Counted from the first letter of the stretch, positions 1 through 8,706 are shown. The stretch is DNA of 64,000 bases from Novosphingobium resinovorum (GCF_001742225.1 NZ_CP017077.1:248001-312000), one strand, 5' to 3'. Made by a program: numbers and translations. Notes: generated by a model not told the origin, from the sequence alone.

Positions 1-2
1 AG

Positions 3-209
3 ATTTTGATTGCCCGGCTCATTCGGGAAAACGGAGGCACATCGCAAACATGGCGGCGAGCTCTCGGTAAAATCATCGTTCGCGACCCAAAAACCTATCC
101 TCATTGCAATTGGGATGTCGGGGCCAGCGGGACAGATAGGCAGCGTTCGGCCATCGAGCGACTTCTCGATGACGTACGACTTGAACACTCAATCGTCGTT
201 GCCAGCTGA
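3..209 (+). CDS. Hypothetical protein, 3' part (open at the window edge)
   Basis: The reading frame is open from the first bases of the window to a stop at 207-209, so the true start probably lies upstream. About 68 residues are visible. The C-terminal half, with the run DPKTYPHCNWD and then an ERLLDDVR helix, looks like a real soluble protein tail rather than random translation. I do not recognise a named family and give no function. It lies about 360 bases upstream of the group II intron and is the only plausible gene before it. Confidence 0.35.
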   Translation: MLIARLIRENGGTSQTWRRALGKIIVRDPKTYPHCNWDVGASGTDRQRSAIERLLDDVRLEHSIVVAS

Positions 210-573
210 GGGTAGGGCGCACGGGAAGGGCCGGGGCTGGGACAAACCCGCCATCCGGGATAGTGCTGGGGACCGGCAGGTTTCGATTGAAGCGGACGTT
301 CGCGGTTCCACGGCAATCGCCTCCCGGAATGGCCAACCCTGGCCGATGCACGAACCGCTTCGCGGAGGGTGTAATCGGCGCGGTACCTGCATGGATCGAA
401 CGTTGCGCTGGGGTTGAGCGTCGCCGGCCTTAGGCAGACCTTGCTGGCTCCTTTCAGTCAAGGAGAGAGGTGGCCTGATTGGTCTGAACAGCGATCGGCG
501 CCTGATAAGTGGATCGTCCGCCGGGTTGCTTTCTTGGATTGCCGATATTGGGCGTCACGCAGGGCGGGCGTAG
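210..573. other. Stretch without a recognisable gene before the group II intron
   Basis: This stretch has overlapping short frames on both strands, but none has domain-like sequence. It is the 5' flank (exon side) of the group II intron, whose 5' end I place at 574. I see no strong hairpin with a T tract directly before the insertion site, so a terminator-type target is not evident. Confidence 0.4.
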
Positions 574-1007
574 GTGTGCCGGGCATGGGCACTGGATAGG
601 AGGTGAAAGTCCTTTACGGGGCGAGTTGGTAGCAACCGTAAGTCGAAGACAACTGCACGCAGCGTGCCCATCGTGAGATGCGCAAGGCGCTGATGCCGCG
701 AGGCCGTGTGGGGAGGAAGTCTTAGACGAACCGCAGCACCGAACGCGAGTGAACCCTTGGACAGGCCGATCCGGTCGGGTGAGCGTGCCTACAAACGCGA
801 CGCCCAAAATCCAACCGAGACCGGGGCGGTAGTGAGGGCGGCGGCGGCGGCATATCCAGTGTTCTTACCCCGGGAGATCTGTTGGGGTCCGCGTGAGCGG
901 TAGGCGGATAGGAGGAAACGACGACCGCCGATGCCCCTGCAGAAGTCGGATCTCTCCGTAGGAGCGATGAAGCCGGTGAAAGTCGGCTGAGCAAAGGGAG
1001 AGATGGG

Positions 1008-2477
1008 TTGAGAAGGAAAGGACATCATCAATTGAGCTTCGTGTTCGCCGACAGCCCGCGAGGGGGTGGCGATGTCGGAGGTTCGGGCGAACCCGAGCGT
1101 CGGTCATGGCTACTGCACACAGCGAAGCACAAAACCATGACAAGTTCTTTCACCCGGGCAGCCGATTCAAATCGGCTGCTGGAGGCGGTAGCGTCCAAGG
1201 CAAATCTCGCGCAGGCGCTACTGTCCGTTGTACGCAATAAGGGGGCACCGGGGATCGACGGCCAGACGGTTGAGGAGGCCGAAGCGCAAGCTCCGCATCT
1301 GTTGACTGAACTGCGCCGTGTACTGTTGGCGGAACGCTTTTACCCAGGGGATATTCGTCGGGTCTGGATTCCCAAACCCGGTGGAGGTCAGCGCGGTCTG
1401 GGCATTCCCAATGTGAGAACGAGGGTGGTTCAACAGGCGGTTCTCCAGATTCTGGAGCCGATATTTGAACCAACCTTCCATCCCAGCAGTCATGGGTTCC
1501 GTCATAATCGTGGTGCTCATACGGCAATTGCTGAAGCGACTGAATATCTGGAAGAGGGCTTTCGGACGGTGGTTGATCTGGATCTGGCGCAATTTTTTGA
1601 CCGGGTTCATCACCAACGCCTGCTGGATCGAATGAGTCAGCGGGTGGCCGACCGGCGGATTCTCAACCTGATACGACGAATGCTGAGGTCGGCCGTGGTG
1701 ATGCCGGATGGCACACGTATCGAAGTCGTTGAAGGAACTCCGCAAGGCGGCCCGCTTTCGCCATTTCTATCAAACATCGTTCTCGACGAGTTCGATCAGG
1801 AGATGGCGCGGCGCGGGCTACGTTTCGTTCGCTACGCCGATGACGCCAACGTCTTTGTGCGCAGTGAGCGCGCCGGGATCCGTGTCATGGCATCTCTTCG
1901 GCGTTTTCTGGAGGAGCGATTGCGCCTTCAGGTCAATGTGGAGAAAAGCGACATCAGGAAACCTGAGCAGGTCCACTTCCTCGGCTTTTGCTTCCGCTGT
2001 ACGGATGGTGTGTCCTCAATCGAGGTCGCGCTGTCCCGCAAAACGAAGCGTCGATTGCTGACGACTATTCGGGAGATGACTCCGCCCAACTGGGGGAGAT
2101 CGATCATGACCTGTATGGCCGACCTTGGTCGATACCTGAACGGATGGTCGGCATATTACCGCCTCTGCACCGCAGAGGTGGCGTCTGAACTGGGGGTCGT
2201 TGACGCCCACGTTCGCCGTCGGCTCAGGGCGATCATCGTGCGTCAAAAGAAGCGTCCGCGCTTCTTGTTCCGGTACCTTTTGTCGCGCGGGGTAAGTCGC
2301 AAAGCCGCCGCTGGCACCGCGTATTGCGGAAAAGGGAACTGGGCGAAATCCAATCGACCCGGGATCGTGAGGGCTTACCCTCCTTCATGGTTCCATGGAC
2401 GACTGATCTCGCTCAAAGCTCGATGGCACGAGCTAAACCCCCCACGGGTCAATGACCAGTTCGTACTGGCACTCTGA
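1008..2477 (+). CDS. ltrA: Group II intron reverse transcriptase/maturase
   Basis: A 489-residue intron-encoded protein. The N-terminus QLSFVFADSP is a common lead-in for these proteins, so I keep the start at 1008; an internal ATG at 1137 is an alternative. The reverse transcriptase core shows KGAPGIDG, a GTPQGGPLSP block and the catalytic RYADD motif (YADD at about residues 276-279). The maturase (X) domain follows, with the LNGWSAYYRL stretch. I see no C-terminal HNH endonuclease, so target cleavage would rely on other means. The protein both reverse-transcribes the intron RNA and helps it fold and splice. The reading frame is intact. Confidence 0.95.
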   Translation: MRRKGHHQLSFVFADSPRGGGDVGGSGEPERRSWLLHTAKHKTMTSSFTRAADSNRLLEAVASKANLAQALLSVVRNKGAPGIDGQTVEEAEAQAPHLLTELRRVLLAERFYPGDIRRVWIPKPGGGQRGLGIPNVRTRVVQQAVLQILEPIFEPTFHPSSHGFRHNRGAHTAIAEATEYLEEGFRTVVDLDLAQFFDRVHHQRLLDRMSQRVADRRILNLIRRMLRSAVVMPDGTRIEVVEGTPQGGPLSPFLSNIVLDEFDQEMARRGLRFVRYADDANVFVRSERAGIRVMASLRRFLEERLRLQVNVEKSDIRKPEQVHFLGFCFRCTDGVSSIEVALSRKTKRRLLTTIREMTPPNWGRSIMTCMADLGRYLNGWSAYYRLCTAEVASELGVVDAHVRRRLRAIIVRQKKRPRFLFRYLLSRGVSRKAAAGTAYCGKGNWAKSNRPGIVRAYPPSWFHGRLISLKARWHELNPPRVNDQFVLAL

Positions 2478-2489
2478 TATCGACCCAAG

Positions 2490-2520
2490 GAGCCGGATGC
2501 GTGGTCCGCATGTCCGGTTC
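2490..2520 (+). ncRNA. Group II intron domain V hairpin
   Basis: This 31-base hairpin starts with GAGCCGGATGC and closes with GCATGTCCGGTTC, the layout of the catalytic domain V. It begins about 12 bases after the maturase stop. Domain V is the most conserved intron part and supports the call that the intron RNA, not just the ORF, is present. Confidence 0.85.
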
Positions 2521-2598
2521 TGAGAGAGCCGCGGTGGAGTAATCCGCCGCGGCTACTCGACCCCGGCCGGAGAGAGGCCCAATATCGGCGGCCGAATT

Positions 2599-3418
2599 TT
2601 ATGCTGCCATCGCCACGGGTAGGTTGTCAAAATATGCCTGGTCGGGGGTCTTGGCGGCGAGGCTCGAATGGGGCCGCCTTGCGTTGTAGAAGCCCAGATA
2701 GCGGCCGATCGAAGCCCGCGCTTCGCTGACCGTGCCATAAGCGTGTAGATAAACTTCCTCGTATTTGACGGAACGCCAAAGCCGTTCAACCACGACGTTG
2801 TCGCGCCAGGCACCCCGACCGTCAATGCTGATGGCGATTTCCTCGCGCAGGAGCACGCTAGTGAACGCTTGGCTGGCAAACTGGCTGCCCTGGTCGGTGT
2901 TGGGGCTTGCCGTAGCGGGCCAGCATTTCCTCCAGCGCCTCGACGCAGAAGTCGGCCTCCATCGTGATCGACACCCGCCAGGCCAGAACCTTGCGGCTGA
3001 ACCAGTCAACGATCCCCACGAGATAGACGAAGCCCTTGGCCATCGGGATGTAGCTGATGTCGGTTGCCCAGACCTGGTTGGACCGCACGATCGGCAGCTT
3101 GCGCAGCAGATAGGGGTAAATCTTGTGTCCCGGTGCCGGCTTCGAGGTGTTCGGACGGCGGTAGAGCGCCTCGGTCGCCATCTTCTTCATCAGCGTCGCG
3201 ACGTGACAACGACCGATCTCGATGCCCTCCTGCCGCAGCAGGTCGCGTAGCATCCGGCTGCCCGCGAACGGGACCTCCAGATGCAACTCGTCGATCCGCC
3301 GCATGATCTTCAGATCGGCCTCCGGAACCGGCCGCGGCAGGTAATAGACGCTGCCCCGGCTGATCCCCAGTTCCCGCGCCTGTCGTACCACGGGCAAGTC
3401 GTGCGAGCGGTCGATCAT
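2599..3418 (-). pseudogene. IS3-family transposase orfB, frameshifted
   Basis: This encodes an rve-type DDE integrase core. The first part has HTH_21-like sequence, then WATDISYIPM, then an interrupted DQGSQF block, and the last part ends with ERLWRSVKYEE and NARRPHSSL. The frame breaks at the GGGG run 2902-2905. Removing one base there restores a continuous DQGSQF reading, so this is a one-base insertion in a homopolymer. The orfB ATG (3418) overlaps the orfA stop in an ATGA. The single indel could be real decay or a base-calling error. Confidence 0.85.
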
Positions 3419-3729
3419 CGTTTTGCGCTCGACAACAGACCGGCCTTCCCGAGCGCGCCGGCCAAAAAATCGTTCGCCAGCGTCAGTTCTCCGATCTTGG
3501 CGCGCAGTGTCTTCACGTCCACCGCCGGCTCCGCGGCTTCTGACGCGCTGTCGGCGCGGAAAACTCCCGCGGCCCCATCCAGCAACTGCGTGCGCCACGC
3601 AGTAATCTGGTTCGGATGCACGTCGAACAACTGCGCCAGCTCGGCCAGCGTCTTCTCGCCCTTTACGGCGGCCAGCGCCACCTTCGCCTTGAACGCCGGG
3701 CTGTGGTTCCGGCGGGGTCGTCTGCTCAT
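3415..3729 (-). CDS. IS3-family transposase orfA
   Basis: This protein of about 104 residues starts MSRRPRRNHSP and has the HTH_Tnp_1 pattern: FKAKVALAAVKGEKTLAELA, then FDVHPNQITAW. A C-terminal coiled-coil-like stretch (KTLRAKIGELTLAND) follows, as in IS3 OrfA proteins. It binds the IS ends and is normally fused to OrfB by ribosomal frameshifting. In-frame ATGs upstream (up to 3780) are less likely starts, because the family begins close to the basic SRRPRR stretch. Confidence 0.85.
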   Translation of the reverse strand: MSRRPRRNHSPAFKAKVALAAVKGEKTLAELAQLFDVHPNQITAWRTQLLDGAAGVFRADSASEAAEPAVDVKTLRAKIGELTLANDFLAGALGKAGLLSSAKR

Positions 3730-3837
3730 CTCGTCTCCTGTCATGCGGCCATCCTGGCCGCCGTCAGGCAGAAAATCCACTTATCACGATGTCCAGATTC
3801 CTCAGGCGACCTCTATCGGAAGATGGCGCAGTAAAAT

Positions 3838-4110
3838 CTACAATGGCCATCCGGTCTCGCGCCTTGACCAGACCTGAGTGCTGCTCCAGCGCAGCAGCGC
3901 CGGGTCCACGGAAAAGCGAGCGCCATCTAAAGTCGTCTGCGGCATGCCCGAAGAATTACTGGGGGCAGCTGGAATAGCGGTTGGCCGGCGCAGCGGTGAC
4001 GATTCCAAAAGTGGCTTGGCGGCCGGCGCGGCAAGGGCCGCGAGAGCAATGCCCGCGCTTGAAATCATCATGGCGCGCCGGTCGGGTCGGAAGGAGATCA
4101 GGCATGCCTC
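3838..4110 (-). pseudogene. N-terminal fragment of a Tat-signal exported protein
   Basis: On the minus strand the frame reads RPDRRAMMISSAGIALAALA, a twin-arginine type signal followed by a hydrophobic segment and an Ala-rich cleavage region. About 60 further residues follow before a stop at the IS3 border. An upstream ATG lies in another frame, so the true start is unclear or damaged. The mature domain is lost, so the product cannot be named. It was presumably truncated by the IS3 insertion or a linked deletion. Confidence 0.4.
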
Positions 4111-4382
4111 TAATAATGGCTATGTCGGCTTGCGATTAAATAGTCCTTGGCGACTTTTGCTGGGGCACTTTTGCACTTAAGCGGCAAACCCTTGTAAATA
4201 CGCGGTCGGCAGTTTGAGACGCCATCTAAATTTCTGGAACAAATTTCCCGCGCTGGCATCTTTTGCTCCTTTCAAACACTGCGTTTGGATTGCAAATCCC
4301 GAAAAAGGTCTCGCGAACAGGATGCGAGTGGTGCCAAGGCGCAAGATGTCAGGCCTACCTATGAAACGCCGGGCGTGCATTG
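4111..4382. other. Intergenic stretch without a recognisable gene
   Basis: About 270 bases of lower-GC sequence lie between the Tat-protein remnant and a small minus-strand gene. Short frames exist on both strands but look random. I see no tRNA-like fold or clear terminator. Confidence 0.3.
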
Positions 4383-4673
4383 TTACGTTGTCGCCCCGTC
4401 AGTCACTACAGCTACTGGTGCGGGGCCTTGCTTGGGAACGCCGGTATTTCCGTCCATGACGTCTTGCTGAGCGCCCTCAGCCGCACCCTCCTTCGCCGCG
4501 TCGGCAACCGAGTTTTCGAACATTCGCTTGAGAACCCAGCCTACGGCGAAGGTGACAGACGCCGTCACTACCGCGCGAACCGCGGTTTCCTTCAGCGACC
4601 GAACGAACTGCTTACGCTGAAGCCGCCCCGGCTGACCCGCGACTACGTCTGCTAGCTTCTCCCTGGTTCGCAT
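4383..4673 (-). CDS. Small single-pass membrane protein, unknown function
   Basis: This 96-residue protein starts MRTREKLADVVAG. Its basic N-terminus (residues 1-27) is followed by one hydrophobic segment at roughly 30-47 (AVRAVVTASVTFAVGWVL), and then an acidic, Ala/Gly-rich soluble tail. That architecture suggests a cytoplasmic-membrane protein of the kind seen in sphingomonad stress-gene neighbourhoods, but I do not recognise the family. It is flanked by remnants on both sides, so no operon context helps. It could also be a conserved but silent ORF. Confidence 0.45.
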   Translation of the reverse strand: MRTREKLADVVAGQPGRLQRKQFVRSLKETAVRAVVTASVTFAVGWVLKRMFENSVADAAKEGAAEGAQQDVMDGNTGVPKQGPAPVAVVTDGATT

Positions 4674-4787
4674 CGGACCGTCCCTTAAATTGTTGCATGA
4701 TCATCGGATAACGCCCAATCGCAGCTCTGGATGCGCTAAATTGATCGCCGGACCTACGATGCAGCGTCTAGGACACCCGCTGACAGA

Positions 4788-5103
4788 TTAGCCGCAGGCG
4801 ACTTCAACCGCATCAGCGTCGCGGAAAGCCTGAATGACCGCATCGCTTTCATCCTCGTTCATATCCACCGAGACGACAAGCTGGCCTTCGTATACCGCGC
4901 CAGAGGCATCGGGCGTTTCCCGGTTTTATCCGCCCGCGACGTCCGCCCCGGCAGGCTCGTCGCCAGCGCTGTTTTTGGTCCCGGCGGGCTCGATGAAGAT
5001 GTCGGTCCGTTCTATGCCATATTCCTGAACGAGGTGCTCGACTGCAAGCTCGACTTCCCGGCAGCCGGGAAACAGTGCCTTGATGGTGGTGGACGTGCAT
5101 CTA
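4788..5103 (-). pseudogene. Small acidic stress-type protein, broken by a stop codon
   Basis: One frame reads TTIKALFPG, then ELAVEHLVQEYGIERTDIFI and EPAG, hits TAA at 4926-4928, and continues in the same frame through YEGQLVVSVDMNEDESD to FRDADAVEVACG and a stop at 4788-4790. Both halves look like one protein of about 105 residues with two alpha/beta repeats. I have an impression of similar small sphingomonad proteins but cannot name the family. No in-frame ATG precedes TTIKAL; an ATG lies four bases out of phase. The gene is therefore damaged twice, at its start and by the nonsense codon. Confidence 0.6.
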
Positions 5104-5258
5104 CTCCATTTACAGGTATTGAGAGCGCAAGGGCACTGGCATAGTTCCCGGGGCAGCTCGTAATCGAACTCGCTGATTCCATCGATGTCACCTGGGCGAG
5201 GACTTCTACCCGCGCATCGGCAACGCGCTGTTCCTGATCTCGATGAGCTAGGGCGGAA

Positions 5259-5292
5259 CCGGCCCCGGCCTGCCGGTTTAAACCGGGGCCGG
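5259..5292. terminator. GC-rich hairpin at the 3' end of the DUF1989 gene
   Basis: A perfect 10-bp stem pairs CCGGCCCCGG (5259-5268) with CCGGGGCCGG (5283-5292) around a 14-base loop. It overlaps the stop of the minus-strand DUF1989 gene. No long T tract follows, so it is a hairpin that may terminate or stabilise the transcript rather than a textbook intrinsic terminator. Confidence 0.5.
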
Positions 5293-5898
5293 CGCCGGTT
5301 GTATGGCGTAATGGATCGGCTTGAACGACCCGCCGTTCGATGCATAGGCCGAGCAGGCGGTCAGCCCGATCACGCAGTCCTCGGCGGCGCGCAGGCGGAT
5401 CAGGTCGCCCGCGACGCTGGTGGGGGGGATCACCGAGATGCGCCCCGTATCCTGCTCCACCGGCACGTTCATGAACAGGTTGAACGCAGTGGGGATCGCG
5501 TCCTCCTCGATCCCGTAGGGCGAGAGCGCTGCGGCGAGGTTGCCGAAGCATCCGCGATGGACCGGCTTGTCGGGATAGAAGTGCCGGAACGTCGCCTCGC
5601 TGCAGGGGGTCAGCAGGAAGTCGTGACGGCCGACGGTGTCCTCGACGATCTCCAGCAGCACCCGCGAGCGGTTTGACCAGAGCCGGTTACCGGTGGTGAG
5701 CGTGATGGTCTCCTCATAGTCGAACGTGCGCCCGTTCGAGATGACCTCGCGCACATCGTGTGCCGCGAAGGCGAGCAGGTCGGCGACCTGGCAACCCTGC
5801 GGGTCGGTTACGGTGAGTATCTCGCCCGCGCCGAGCAGGAAGGCGGCGCCGCTGCGCGGGCCGATCACTTTGGGCTCCATCACTTTCGCATCGCTCAT
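5278..5898 (-). CDS. DUF1989 / urea carboxylase-associated family protein
   Basis: A 206-residue protein with the DUF1989 layout: an N-terminal IGPRSGAAFLLGAGE stretch, the central TLTTGNRLWSNR, the signature LLTPCSEATFRHFYP at about residues 95-110, and the C-terminal GDLIRLRAAEDCVIGLTACS. Family members sit beside urea amidolyase or amine-oxidising genes and are thought to bind a small nitrogen compound; no reaction is certain. Its ATG overlaps the stop of the upstream YqcI/YcgG gene by 4 bases, so the two are translationally coupled. No urea carboxylase gene is in the window. Confidence 0.85.
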   Translation of the reverse strand: MSDAKVMEPKVIGPRSGAAFLLGAGEILTVTDPQGCQVADLLAFAAHDVREVISNGRTFDYEETITLTTGNRLWSNRSRVLLEIVEDTVGRHDFLLTPCSEATFRHFYPDKPVHRGCFGNLAAALSPYGIEEDAIPTAFNLFMNVPVEQDTGRISVIPPTSVAGDLIRLRAAEDCVIGLTACSAYASNGGSFKPIHYAIQPAPAPV

Positions 5899-6569
5899 AC
5901 ACGCGGGTCCCTGAACGGGCAGCCCCAGTCCGGCTCGACCGCGCGGCCGCTGTACTGGCGCGCCTCGCTCGCCTCGCCGTGGCGCGCTAGCATCGGATTG
6001 AGCGAGCCGGCAATGGCGAGGTCACGGTCGAGGATGCGCTCGCGCATGCGCTCGTAGCGGCCTTCGGCGCGTAGTTTCTCGAACTGTTGGTGCAGGTTGA
6101 ACACCAGCACCGGGCGCGTGAAACGTCGCGCGGGCCGCGAGGCATTGGGGTGCAGGCCGACGACGAAGAACGCGCTACCACCGAAGCTGAGCGAGAAGTG
6201 CGGGTCCTCGGGATCGGCGCTCACCGCATCGTCGTAGGGCTGGCCGAGCCAGGCGTCCTTGTCCGCGAAGGACTGGATGCGCTCCCACATCGCGTGTTCG
6301 AACGCGCGCTCGGTGAGGTCGTCGGGGCCTTCGAAGACGACGGCCAGGCTGCGCAGTCCTTCCGGGTCGCCCTTATAGTCCTGGCTCCACTGCAGCAGCT
6401 CCCGGTGGATCACCACGTCGTTCCAGGCGCTGGTCAGGTCGCGCGCCGCGACGACCTTGAGCGAACCCTTGGCCAGCGCCGACTTTGCCCCCACGCAAGG
6501 GAACGCGGGGTCGCGAACGAACGCTGTGAATTCTTCCTCCAGGTTCCGGAGCGAGGGGTCGGCCATCAT
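5895..6569 (-). CDS. YqcI/YcgG family protein (heme N-hydroxylase-like)
   Basis: About 224 residues with the YqcI/YcgG pattern: FPCVGAKSA near the N-terminus, FEHAMWERIQ in the middle, then FFVVGLHPNASRPARRF and FNLHQQFEKLR toward the C-terminus. The family includes GntA, a heme-dependent enzyme that N-hydroxylates a guanidino amino acid derivative, so oxidation of a nitrogen-bearing small molecule is a fair guess. The start is the first of two adjacent ATGs (6569), with GGAG seven bases upstream. It is coupled to the DUF1989 gene, a pairing that suggests one pathway. The substrate is unknown. Confidence 0.85.
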   Translation of the reverse strand: MMADPSLRNLEEEFTAFVRDPAFPCVGAKSALAKGSLKVVAARDLTSAWNDVVIHRELLQWSQDYKGDPEGLRSLAVVFEGPDDLTERAFEHAMWERIQSFADKDAWLGQPYDDAVSADPEDPHFSLSFGGSAFFVVGLHPNASRPARRFTRPVLVFNLHQQFEKLRAEGRYERMRERILDRDLAIAGSLNPMLARHGEASEARQYSGRAVEPDWGCPFRDPRV

Positions 6570-6762
6570 GCATTTCTCTCCATCGCGGATGTAAACGAAT
6601 GACGGCCGAAAAGGTGTCCACCCCTCGTCGCGGGATCGAAGAACCTGCGGTGCTCGCTGCTTGGAAAGGGCAATGAAAAGGTGATGCCCTGCACGTACTG
6701 ATTCGAAGGCGGCCCGCTGATCGCCATGTCGATCCAGTGTGCCCTGCGGGCGCCACCAGCTT

Positions 6763-6873
6763 TCATATCGTCGAAAACGAACCGATGCGGTAATTCCGCC
6801 AGGTTCGGTGCTCGCCAAGCCCTTTGCCAACGACGACCCGGAGCGGGCATTCCGCAAGGCGCTGACGGCCTGA
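6763..6873 (+). pseudogene. C-terminal fragment of a response regulator (possible)
   Basis: The + frame ending at 6873 reads PPGSVLAKPFANDDPERAFR and then KALTA before the stop. This matches the beta5-alpha5 end of receiver domains, where the conserved Lys-Pro lies in an AKPF motif. Only about 35 residues are left and no upstream receiver core is readable. The rest of 6601-7060 holds no gene I can support. Confidence 0.35.
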
Positions 6874-7073
6874 GGAGGCCAGTCGGCCGCCGGCCTTCAC
6901 GATGCACTGAGAACACCTTCATGGTGGCCGCGCCCTCGACTGAACCAGGGAGGGCAACTGGGTTACGGTCCTGCCTTCCATCGCGGCATGCTCCGCGATG
7001 AAATCTCTTCTCCCTTCGGCACCAAGAGCAGCGCTTCGCGTTCCTCGGTTCTATCCGACTAAGGAGTTGCCGC

Positions 7074-7670
7074 TTGGAAAACGTCGCCAGTTGGATTGCG
7101 CCCGCTGCCACGATGATCGCCGCCCTGATGACCGGAGCCAATCTCGGTACACGGGTCACAGGGTGGGGCTTCGTCGTCTTCACTATAGGGTCAATCGCAT
7201 GGTCGGTCGTTGGCCTGACGACGGAGCAGACCAATTTACTGGCTACCAATGGCTTTCTGACCCTTGTCAACCTGATCGGTATCTGGCGCTGGCTGGGCAA
7301 GCAGCGGGCGTACGAGGATGGCGGTAGGTCAGCCACCGAAGCAAGTCGGCGCTCCGCCTATCCCACACTGTTTACCGCGACGGGAATGGCCGGCATGCCT
7401 GTTACGACGACCGGTGGCGAGCCGATCGGCAAGGCGGTCGAAGCGCTCGTTAAGTGTGAGGACGGCAGCGTTAGTTACGTCGTGGTGGCCTCCGACGGTG
7501 TCGGCGGTATCGGCGAGGAACTTCGTGCCGTTGAACGAACGCAGATCGACTTCGCTTGCGACCAGCTAAAGCTGCGGCGCTCTCGCCATTGGTTCGAAAG
7601 CCTGCCGCCTCTCTCTGACGGAGAATGGCCCGCGGCACCCGCAGAGATGGCGCAGCGCGACCGTCGCTGA
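7074..7670 (+). CDS. Membrane protein with C-terminal PRC-barrel-like domain
   Basis: A 198-residue protein. Residues 1-75 contain two or three hydrophobic segments (IAPAATMIAALMTGANLG; GWGFVVFTIGSIAWSVVGL; FLTLVNLIGIWRWLG). The second half resembles a PRC-barrel: MPVTTTGGEPIGKAVEALVK, then SVSYVVVASDGVGGIGEELR. PRC-barrel proteins are cytoplasmic or membrane-linked and are often stress-related in sphingomonads; no reaction is known. I chose the TTG start at 7074 because AAGGAG (7061-7066) sits at good spacing. It is transcribed toward the broken hemerythrin gene. Confidence 0.7.
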   Translation: MENVASWIAPAATMIAALMTGANLGTRVTGWGFVVFTIGSIAWSVVGLTTEQTNLLATNGFLTLVNLIGIWRWLGKQRAYEDGGRSATEASRRSAYPTLFTATGMAGMPVTTTGGEPIGKAVEALVKCEDGSVSYVVVASDGVGGIGEELRAVERTQIDFACDQLKLRRSRHWFESLPPLSDGEWPAAPAEMAQRDRR

Positions 7671-7828
7671 ACGCTTTTCATCGTTTAGGAGTGCCTGCCT
7701 TTGCGCGTGCACGGAGTAGGTCACCGCCAAGCCATTTGAGAGTGATCCGCAACAGGAGCGAAAGTCTGGATCGCCGGCTATCGCGGGAGGCAGGCTACCT
7801 GCCGAAAGATAACAGCTAAGGAAAAACC

Positions 7829-8358
7829 ATGACCAAGAAAGCGCAGGATGCGATCGCTTTGCTCAAGGCCGACCACCGTACTGTTGAGGAACTGTTCGAG
7901 AAATTTGAGAGCGCCAAGGCTCCGACCAAGCAGGCGACGCTTGCGAAGCAGATTTGCACGAGTTGATTATTCACACAATGATCGAGGAAGAAATCTTCTA
8001 TCCTGCCCTCAAGGGTAAGATCGAGGACGACATGTACGACGAGGCGCATGTCGAGCATGATGGTGCCAAGCTGCTGATTAGCCAGATCCTGGCCGGAGAG
8101 CCTGGCCAAGATTTCTGGGAAGCCAAGGTGACCGTTCTGTCCGAGGAAATCAAACATCACGTCCATGAAGAAGAAATGCCCAAGGAGGGGATGTTCGCGC
8201 AGGCGCGCGCGGCGGACGTGGATGTGGATGCACTCGGCGCTCAAATGGCCGAGCGAAAGGCCGAACTACAAGCCCAGTTCGAAGCCGACGGTCTGCCAAC
8301 GCCGACAACGCGGACTCTCAGCCTGGTGGAAGTCGAACTTGGCGCGCCTGTCGCCTAA
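7829..8358 (+). pseudogene. Hemerythrin-domain protein, frameshifted
   Basis: The ATG at 7829 has AAGGA just upstream. The first frame reads MTKKAQDAIALLKADHRTVE and runs to ATLAKQICTS before a stop. The remaining protein continues in the next frame as ELIIHTMIEEEIFYPALKG, DEAHVEHDGAKLL and EEIKHHVHEEEMP. The metal-binding His/Glu set of the hemerythrin fold (H15, HTMIEEE, HVEHD, HHVHEEE) is split by the break. One missing base at about 7955-7963 explains it. Bacterial hemerythrins bind oxygen or sense it. This is either a recent loss or a sequencing indel. Confidence 0.85.
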
Positions 8359-8466
8359 AACCGGGGACCAAAAGGCCACGCCTTCGTACCGAGAAAACCG
8401 GGTCCATGTGCCCAGAATGTAGGCCTTCGATTACAAGATCATCCCGGTAAGGCCTGCGGCTCCCTA

Positions 8467-8499
8467 AAAAGGGTGCGTTGCGATGCGACGCGCCCTTTT
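8467..8499. terminator. Bidirectional intrinsic terminator-like hairpin
   Basis: AAAAGGGTGCG (8467-8477) pairs with CGCGCCCTTTT (8489-8499) over 11 positions, one of them a G-T wobble. The loop is 11 bases and an A tract precedes and a T tract follows the stem. It lies about 110 bases after the hemerythrin stop. The rest of 8359-8706 holds no gene I can support. Confidence 0.75.
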
Positions 8500-8706
8500 C
8501 ATCCACGTGGCAGCCAGCTCACGTCAGCTAAGAGTGATTCTAAGTCGGACGCATAAGCCTTCGGGGCGAAAATCAAATTCGGCCCCACAACCCTCGCCGC
8601 GAAGGGCGCATGAGATCATCCGCGAGCCGAAACCTTTTTGGTCGGGGGAGGCCGCCTTCGGCCCGCCAGTCTCGAGCCATCTGATTTTCAGGAATTCGAT
8701 ATTACC

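Larger units (their letters stand above)
574..2561 (+). mobile_element. Group II intron with encoded maturase
   Basis: The 5' boundary is placed at the consensus-like GTGTG (574-578), followed by GCCGGGCATGGGCAC and an AGTCC-containing stretch typical of domain I. The ORF (1008-2477) sits in domain IV. A domain V hairpin is at 2490-2520 and a GC-rich domain VI stem follows at about 2527-2553. The element appears to end with CGAC near 2561. Bacterial group II introns are self-splicing retroelements that move by reverse transcription. The IS3 element begins about 30 bases further on, so the 3' exon is no longer recognisable. The exact 3' end is uncertain by a few bases. Confidence 0.85.
2594..3838 (-). 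mobile_element. IS3-family insertion sequence (boundaries approximate)
   Basis: The element carries orfA and orfB of an IS3-type transposase on the minus strand. A candidate imperfect terminal repeat pairs 2594-2611 (GAATTTTATGCTGCCATC) with the inverse of 3822-3838 (GATTTTACTGCGCCATC), but I cannot fix the ends or a target duplication with certainty. The left end lies almost directly against the group II intron. The right end truncates a gene fragment at 3838-4110. orfB carries a frameshift, so the copy is probably inactive. Confidence 0.7.

Noticed and set aside
5895..6857. Longer start for the YqcI/YcgG gene (320 residues)
   Set aside because: The extra N-terminus is low-quality sequence; ATG 6569 has a good ribosome-binding site and starts where the family does.
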